A program made the translations under genes and the position numbers. 6,130 nucleotides of DNA from assembly GCA_007118445.1 (NCBI GenBank), contig SKRP01000271.1, positions 1 to 6,130 of the forward strand, in the 5' to 3' direction. Within the stretch, counting starts at the first letter, position 1; every line of letters starts with the position of its first letter. Of the stretch, positions 5,298 through 6,130 are shown one piece after another. Source of the DNA: Natronohydrobacter sp. (GTDB lineage Bacteria; Pseudomonadota; Alphaproteobacteria; Rhodobacterales; Rhodobacteraceae). Below the pieces are notes generated by a model that did not search any database, was not told the origin of the DNA, and was given only the letters and a program-made list of their open reading frames with translations.

Positions 5298-5798
5298 ATG
5301 AACATACAGATGCTGAATGGCTGCCTCCCCGCCTTGATGACCCCCAGCCAATCGGATCACAGCGCGGATCATGATGCGGTTATGCGCAAGGGGCGGACGC
5401 AGGAGCTTGATCAGGCAATGGCGGTGCTGCCTTCTTTCGATGAAGGCATGGATCTGGAGCTGTTCTGCAAATACCTGCTGACCTGTCTTCGCGCGCAGGA
5501 ATATGCGCTCAACATCAACCCGACGGATCAGCTCAGCCCCAGTGGCAGCCATGACCGCTCGCCCTGCGGCAGGGGCACATCGGCGTTGCTGGCCTGTCTG
5601 GCGGCAGACGGGCAGTTGAAAGCAGGGCAGCCATGGGTGCAGAATAGCATCATCGGCAGCACATACCGGCTCAGCTATGCAACGGGTGAAAACGGGGGGA
5701 TCATCCCCACGATCCGCGGTCGCGACTGGGTCACAGCCGAAGCCAGGCTGCATTTCGCCCCGGATGATCCCTATGTCGCGGGCATAGGCGCAGCATGA
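5298..5798 (+). pseudogene. In-frame chimera: DapA-family ends fused to the C-terminal part of a proline racemase/hydroxyproline epimerase (166 aa)
   Basis: Residues 1-33 (MNIQMLNGCLPALMTPSQSD through VMRKGR) match the start of a dihydrodipicolinate synthase family protein, a TIM-barrel lyase of about 300 residues. Residues 34-82 (LDQAMAVLPSFDEGMDLEL, then EYALNINPTDQLSPS) match its C-terminal end. The ~200 residues between, with the catalytic Tyr and Schiff-base Lys, are missing. Residues 84-166 match the C-terminal third of the proline racemase family: DRSPCGRGTSA with the second catalytic Cys (C90), then WVQNSIIGS, GIIPTIRGRDWVTAEA and the usual end. The racemase half with the first catalytic Cys is absent. 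No stop interrupts the fusion, so it could be translated, but neither activity can remain. The ancestors would be a hydroxyproline-pathway deaminase (Δ1-pyrroline-4-hydroxy-2-carboxylate deaminase is DapA-like) and an epimerase. The start at 5298 is where DapA homology begins; the ribosome binding site is weak (AAGCGAGA). At least two in-frame deletions are needed. Confidence 0.8.
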
Positions 5799-5856
5799 GA
5801 CTGCCGACAGGCGCAGGGCCCCGATTGCCCACAGATCATCACGCAAGGAGAGTGCC

Positions 5857-5910
5857 ATGACAGGTTTCGCGCAGAGCACAGGCGCAAGCGCCATGCAGAG
5901 GGGCAGCTGA
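5857..5910 (+). other. 17-codon ORF with strong ribosome binding site, possible gene remnant or leader peptide
   Basis: AAGGAG (5845-5850) lies 6 bases before an ATG that opens a frame of only 17 codons (MTGFAQSTGASAMQRGS). Its TGA overlaps the ATG of the next gene as TGATG, the arrangement expected of two translationally coupled operon genes. Such a strong site and coupling on so short a frame suggest that it is the joined 5' and 3' ends of a deleted operon gene, like the chimera upstream, or a coupling leader peptide. The lost gene cannot be named. Confidence 0.4.
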
Positions 5911-6130
5911 TGCGCTCGATCCGCTCCATCCAGATTGTCGGCTGCCATGCCGAGGGCGAAGTGGGCGATGTGATCACAGGCGGGGTTGCGCCGCCGCCGG
6001 GCGCCACACTGTGGGAACAGGCGCGCTGGATCCATCAGGACGGTGGCTTACGCGATTTCGTGCTGAATGAACCGCGCGGCGGGGTGTTTCGCCATATCAA
6101 CCTGCTGGTGCCCCCCAAGGACCCGCGCGC
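5910..6130 (+). CDS. Proline racemase family protein (hydroxyproline epimerase/dehydratase type), N-terminal part
   Basis: The frame is open from the ATG at 5910 to the window end (73 full codons). It opens MRSIRSIQIVGCHAEGEVGD followed by VITGG, APPPGATLWEQ, a segment with DFVLNEPRGGVFRHINLL, and VPPKDPR. This is the start of a proline racemase family enzyme of the subgroup with HAEGEVGDV in place of HTGGEP, common in Rhodobacterales. Family members either epimerise trans-4-hydroxy-L-proline/proline at C2 or dehydrate trans-3-hydroxy-L-proline, depending on whether the two active-site positions are Cys/Cys or Cys/Thr; both lie beyond the window, so the reaction is undecided. AGAGGGG (5897-5903) lies 6 bases before the start, and the ATG overlaps the preceding stop. 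It appears distinct from the racemase whose C-terminal end is fused into 5298-5798. Whether it is complete cannot be seen. Confidence 0.85.
   Translation, partial: MRSIRSIQIVGCHAEGEVGDVITGGVAPPPGATLWEQARWIHQDGGLRDFVLNEPRGGVFRHINLLVPPKDPR

Noticed and set aside
5247..6035. 262-codon minus-strand open frame opposite the catabolic operon
   Set aside because: It is a shadow of the plus-strand frames, which show clear DapA-family and proline racemase motifs; it has no motif of its own.

Overview
The window looks like a piece of a GC-rich alphaproteobacterial chromosome, most likely Rhodobacteraceae. The gene types, the codon use and the hydroxyproline-type catabolic genes all fit that group. This assignment is inference from reading the sequence; no database was searched.

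Layout. Positions 1-430 (minus) hold the first 143 codons of an exported protein of unknown function. Positions 584-859 (plus) hold a small helical protein of unknown function. It converges, with only 6 bases between stop codons, on an intact GT4 glycosyltransferase at 866-2059 (minus). After a 403-base non-coding stretch comes the wreck of a Tni-type transposon on the minus strand (about 2405-3939). It keeps an intact Ner-like regulator (3697-3939), the first ~98 codons of a probable TniA transposase (3035-3331), a frameshifted and shortened tniQ (2463-3039) and a good intrinsic terminator (2405-2435). Most of tniA, all of tniB and the start of tniQ are missing. A further 572 bases (3940-4511) carry AT-rich and inverted-repeat structure but no convincing gene.

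The right third is a catabolic locus. A GntR/FCD repressor gene (4512-5168, minus) diverges from a plus-strand operon, with a clear palindromic operator and a promoter in the gap. The operon starts with an unusual 166-codon ORF (5298-5798). Its first ~33 codons match the start of a dihydrodipicolinate synthase family protein, the next ~49 match the end of the same kind of protein, and the last ~83 match the end of a proline racemase/hydroxyproline epimerase. Then come a 17-codon ORF with a strong ribosome binding site (5857-5910) and, coupled to it through TGATG, the start of a second, different proline racemase family gene (5910 onward, cut by the window end). Intact versions of these genes would serve hydroxyproline/proline breakdown: epimerase or dehydratase plus a DapA-like deaminase, under GntR control.

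The most notable theme is repeated internal deletion that keeps gene ends. It is seen in tniA/tniQ, within tniQ, within the DapA-like gene, between that gene and the racemase, and perhaps in the 17-codon ORF. This suggests ongoing erosion of accessory genes, or an assembly artefact that raw reads would expose. I see no CRISPR array, tRNA, rRNA or convincing new defence system.
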